Part shown: piece by piece, positions 61,401 through 64,000 of the stretch | Layout of the letters: the number at the start of each line of letters is the position of its first letter | Position numbering within the stretch: position 1 is the first letter of the stretch | Assembly: GCA_029255685.2 (NCBI GenBank) | Contig: CM055319.2 | Location: 16,214,247-16,278,246, forward strand | From: Silene conica | Taxonomy: Eukaryota; Streptophyta; Magnoliopsida; Caryophyllales; Caryophyllaceae | DNA: 64,000 nt | Reading direction: 5' to 3' | Program-made: the position numbers and the translations under genes | The notes under the pieces: model-generated | Told to the model about the DNA's origin: nothing | Databases searched by the model: none | Seen by the model: the letters and a program-made list of their open reading frames with translations, nothing else

Positions 61401-62898
61401 CCTTCCTAAGAAGATGAGAAGCTTTCATCGATGAGATGACACGAACACCCTTTTGAGGGCGAGTTCCCCTATAGGAAACACGAACTCCTGAAGAACTCCT
61501 CAAGCAGATTTTCTGGTCACGACACTCGAAGCGAGCATGGTATCGCGATAACCAATCCATACCGAGGATAATATCAAACTCCTCGAGAGGAAATCTCAGT
61601 AAGTCCGCAGGAAATGTGGCTTGACCAATAACAATAGGAACATCCCTATGGGACGAAGAGCAGGAAAACACGTCTCCAGAAGGTAAGGAAATGGAAGTCT
61701 CCTCTACCAATGAAGACTCAAGAGCTAGACGATCGGCGAACTGAGTCGATATAAATGATAACGAGGCTCCAGTATCGAATAAAATAAGGCACTCAGCGCC
61801 AAGAACAGAAAAGATACCCGCAACAATATCTGGATGAGCCTCTGCCTCAGCCCTAGTCATCACAAAGATCTTCCCCTTCGGCTTTCCTCCTCTGGTTGCT
61901 GCAGCAGCAGTGGCGGTCTTGCCAAGAACAGTATTCTTCTCAGGACAATCAAAGGATCTATGCCCAAATCCATTACAAGTATAACACTTATAGGCATTCT
62001 TGAAGCAATCAAACCCTGGATGAAGCGGTTTACCACAACGGCGGCAAACAGTAGAAGCAGTGTCGGTGTGAAATGTGGTCTTAGCAACCGGAGCAGAGAA
62101 CCTCTCAAAACGCTTCTTCTGGGAAGAAGGTGAAGAAGTAGAAGGAACAAATGGTCTCTTCCCCTGGTACACGGATCTCTGGTGAGAAGTGAAACTGGAA
62201 GTAGCGGCACGGGTCTCAGCATCAATGGCACGAATAGAACTCTCGGCCCAAATAGCATCGTCATAAACCTCCACAAAAGAAGTAGAGTCACGACGAACCA
62301 TACTCTCAATCCTCGGCCCTAGCTTCCCTCGGTAGAAATACACCCTCTCCGCCTCATCACGAACAAATCTCGATGCAAAGTGAGCTAACTGGTTGAACTT
62401 GTCAGTGAATTCTTGAACGGTCATCTTCCCTTGCTTCAAATCCATAAATTCTTTCAACCTCTGCGATCTCAACTCCTTGGGGTAGAACCTCGCCTCAAGC
62501 CTGTCTTTGAAAGCCTCCCAATCGAACATCGGGTCAAGAACAGCGGTAGGTCCAGTCAATGCCCACCAACGGTCAGCCTCCAATGTCAGGAAGTGAGCGG
62601 CTAAACGCACTCTATCCTCCCTAACGACTGAGTATAAGGTGAAGCTCTTTTCCATCTCTCTAAACCACTCTGTGAGGGCTACTGGGTCAGCCTCGCCTCC
62701 ATAGGTCCTAACATGGCTTCGGGACATCTGAGAGGCAATCCAGGAAAAGCTACCCGGACGATTAGTCTCGCCACCCGGCGGTGGAGGAGGTGGAACATTT
62801 CCCGCTTGCTGTCTCTGAGTCTCAAGCAAATGCTGAATTGCTTGCAGCACAATGTTATCAGCAGCTCTGGGTCTCACCATCTTTAAAAGAGAAAACAA
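58444..62898 (-). CDS. Ty3/gypsy gag-pol polyprotein of element D, intact
   Basis: A single 1484-residue ORF. Gag capsid lies at about 60-230 ([28 protein letters not shown]). A CCHC knuckle has C305, C308, H313 and C318, with an extra Cys pair just before ([14 protein letters not shown]). The protease motif is LFDTGAS at 373-379. RT spans about 590-770 with [13 protein letters not shown] and FIDD at 708-711. RNase H starts near 855 with [13 protein letters not shown]. Integrase has the HHCC finger ending CLTCQQVK, then SMDFVTALP and [16 protein letters not shown] chromodomain-like C-terminus follows ([19 protein letters not shown]). Gag and pol share one frame, as in chromoviruses. The start may instead be the second ATG at 62880 (MVRPRAADN). 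All catalytic motifs seen are present, so it may be active. Confidence 0.95.
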   Translation of the reverse strand: MFSLLKMVRPRAADNIVLQAIQHLLETQRQQAGNVPPPPPPGGETNRPGSFSWIASQMSRSHVRTYGGEADPVALTEWFREMEKSFTLYSVVREDRVRLAAHFLTLEADRWWALTGPTAVLDPMFDWEAFKDRLEARFYPKELRSQRLKEFMDLKQGKMTVQEFTDKFNQLAHFASRFVRDEAERVYFYRGKLGPRIESMVRRDSTSFVEVYDDAIWAESSIRAIDAETRAATSSFTSHQRSVYQGKRPFVPSTSSPSSQKKRFERFSAPVAKTTFHTDTASTVCRRCGKPLHPGFDCFKNAYKCYTCNGFGHRSFDCPEKNTVLGKTATAAAATRGGKPKGKIFVMTRAEAEAHPDIVAGIFSVLGAECLILFDTGASLSFISTQFADRLALESSLVEETSISLPSGDVFSCSSSHRDVPIVIGQATFPADLLRFPLEEFDIILGMDWLSRYHARFECRDQKICLRSSSGVRVSYRGTRPQKGVRVISSMKASHLLRKGCQAFLCVVTAAKPSLPKLEDVAIVREYPDVFPDDLPGIPPERDVEFTIELVPGTGPISKAPYRMAPPELKELKQQLEEMIEKGFIRPSASPWGAPVLFVKKKDGSMRLCIDYRELNRVTVKNRYPLPRIDDLFDQLRGASRFSKIDLRSGYHQIPVREADIAKTAFRTRYGHFEFVVMPFGLTNAPAIFMDQMNRTFSEYLDTCVVVFIDDILIYSKTDEEHAEHLRLILGILRKQKWFAKFSKCEFWLSKVAFLGHVISSEGVMVDPAKIEAVVDWESPKDVGEIRSFLGLAGYYRRFVEDFSRLARPMTQLLKKEAKFVWTDKCESSFQELKSRLTSAPVLALPEIGVDFDVYCDASMLGLGCVLMQSGKVIAYSSRQLRVHEVNYPTHDLELAAVVHALKMWRHYLIGSHCRIFTDHKSLKYIFTQKDLNMRQRRWLELVKDYDIELLYHEGKANVVADALSRKTSHSLSAMRVLPDELCSEFRKLRLEMVGSGFDWLAAMSAEPSLYWEIRRSLPSDADFKKFEAKISSGVAPELVIDADGFLRFRGRMYVPNVPDLRKKVLDEAHLSPYSVHPGGEKMHKDLRLMFWWPGMKKEILDYVSRCLTCQQVKIEHRRPGGLLQPLPVPQWKWECISMDFVTALPKTVGGKDAIWVIVDRLTKCARFVPIRETWDMDRLARAYIAEIVRYHGVPREIVSDRDPRFCSRFWKALQEAMGSRLLMSTAFHAATDGQSERTIQTLEDLLRACALDFQSSWEQSLPLVEFSYNNSYHASIGMAPYEALYGRKCRSPICWDQASDVRDLGPDQLAATIDQVQLIRGRMKAAQDRQKSYADVRRRPLEFEVGDRVFLRVSPMKGVKRFGVKGKLSPKYIGPFEIVKRIGAAAYRLDLPPSLGKVHSVFHVSQLRRYISDPSHVLPREIENLEPSLAFEERPVKILDRQDRKLRSKVVPLVKILWRCGDVEEQTWETEASMRIAHPSLFD

Positions 62899-63030
62899 GG
62901 ATTAGCTTAACAATTAGCAATCACAAATAGACTACAAAATAAGTCCTTAGATCTACCCATCTCTCATTCATTATCTGTTTACTTGGTCAAGTTAAGGTTG
63001 GGGTCACATGAGTGCGTCGGGAGCAATAAT

Positions 63031-63042
63031 GCTCTGATACCA
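63031..63042 (-). promoter_or_regulatory. Primer-binding site of element D (tRNA-iMet)
   Basis: TGGTATCAGAGC on the minus strand, two bases from the 5' LTR end. Confidence 0.94.
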
Positions 63043-63044
63043 AC

Positions 63045-64000
63045 TGTAAAACCCCTCGCGAAAGCGGAAATATAAACACATAAAAGTACCAAAATTGCAG
63101 CGGAATTAAAACTTTTTAAAGATAAACATGCGAGAAGTCTTAGACTGAAACGTAAACTGAAACTGAAACCGAAATAGATAAGTAACGGTACTAAGTATCA
63201 AATTGAAACATAAAGTAAATACATCAGCCGGGGATGGCACATCCCTACCGGCACCAAAACCAGAACAACAAAAGTCTAAGAGTCTAGCTAAGTGTAAACG
63301 GGTAAGTCAACTGATGAACGGATCATCACTCGCTAGCTCTCCTGCAACCCCGATCTCCAACCCTGCATGTACCTACATACATGAAAACATGTACGCCACA
63401 ATCAGTGGGGAGTGACTAGAGTTCTCCTAGCCACCTTTGTGACAACACGTAACACATAAAACAATACAGAATACTCCAACATATAACAACATGTGAAGCA
63501 TAACATCTCATCATCGGATCTCTTACTATCAAGCGAATACCATGCACGGCTCTCAACTAACTTCATAAACAGATAAGAAGGAGAGCCGGTTTCCCTACTG
63601 GTTGCCCAGTCGGGGGGTCTTTCAATCTAATCATTTATGAAACCGAACTAAGAGTCATCCAATGCCTTGGATGATTTAACCACAAATCCTTTAACAACGA
63701 TAACATACTAGGCATATCTGACACTGTACCATCATCAAGGCAAGCAGATATAAAACAGCAAGTACAAAGGTTCAGAGGCGACATCTTAACGCATAACCTA
63801 GTACTAAATAATTCAGCAAGTATAAAGGTTCAGAGGCGACATCTTAACGCATAACCTAAATACCAAGTTCACAATATCAAGCAAGGACTCAGAGGCGAAA
63901 ACTCAACGCATGGACCGGCTATCACTGAACATTAGACTCAGAGGCGAAAACTCAACGCATGGACTAACATTCAATTCACTATCACAAGTAAGGAACTCAG
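63045..64000 (-). repeat. Element D 5' LTR, partial at window edge
   Basis: Collinear with 55357-56312 at a constant offset of 7688 bp. The first hairpin units (from 63761) are included. Confidence 0.94.

Larger units (their letters stand above)
55357..64000 (-). mobile_element. Ty3/gypsy LTR retrotransposon D, apparently intact and young
   Basis: The 3' LTR is 55357-58378 (3022 bp). A PPT-like AAGTTGGGGTGAT precedes it on the minus strand. Gag-pol is one uninterrupted ORF, the PBS is at 63031-63042, and the 5' LTR begins at 63045 and leaves the window. The 956 bp of 5' LTR that can be seen match the 3' LTR without any length change and without a difference that I noticed. If the LTRs are equal in length, the element ends about 2.1 kb beyond the window. 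Confidence 0.94.

Overview
This is a plant nuclear, retrotransposon-rich window. The organism is probably a eudicot; the gene families and repeat types do not fix the species. Only two host genes are convincing. One is a P-class pentatricopeptide-repeat (PPR) protein cut off by the left edge (1-887, minus). The other is a complete seven-exon cysteine-rich receptor-like kinase (CRK) gene at 38692-42058, minus, whose splice model reads through to 669 residues. Everything else is transposons, transposon debris or sequence I cannot assign.

Layout. 1-887 PPR gene; 1317-1600 Stowaway-like MITE; 1601-9760 a minus-strand Helitron-like repeat, split by a copia-type LTR element (2250-8404) whose right half, with its 5' LTR, TSD and about 34 bp of host flank, has been inverted in place; 9952-15008 Helitron-like AT-rich arrays; 16032-36502 a four-part nest: a hAT-like MITE contains a Ty3/gypsy element (C, 16495-36427), whose 3' LTR contains a gag-only copia-type element (B, 16582-25991) and whose 5' LTR contains a second hAT MITE (35365-35981). 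36503-38691 is intergenic, then comes the CRK gene; 44225-44837 is a small Helitron; 46183-51430 a decayed copia element carrying gypsy-type LTR pieces; 51435-51699 another gag fossil; 52020-54670 more Helitron-like copies; 54667-55060 a foldback MITE inside a (TA)n tract; 55357 to the right edge an apparently intact, young Ty3/gypsy element (D) with one 1484-codon gag-pol ORF and 3-kb LTRs.

The retroelements all use the same primer-binding site, the complement of the initiator methionine tRNA 3' end (TGGTATCAGAGC). B has no pol and C has a broken pol, so both must be, or have been, mobilised in trans; D looks autonomous.

The most unusual signal is in the LTRs. Element D and a related LTR fragment at 47023-48662 carry arrays of short hairpins. 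Loop sequences are shared between units, while the arms differ from unit to unit yet stay complementary. An independent structured hairpin with paired compensatory changes is shared by the LTRs of the copia-type elements A and B.
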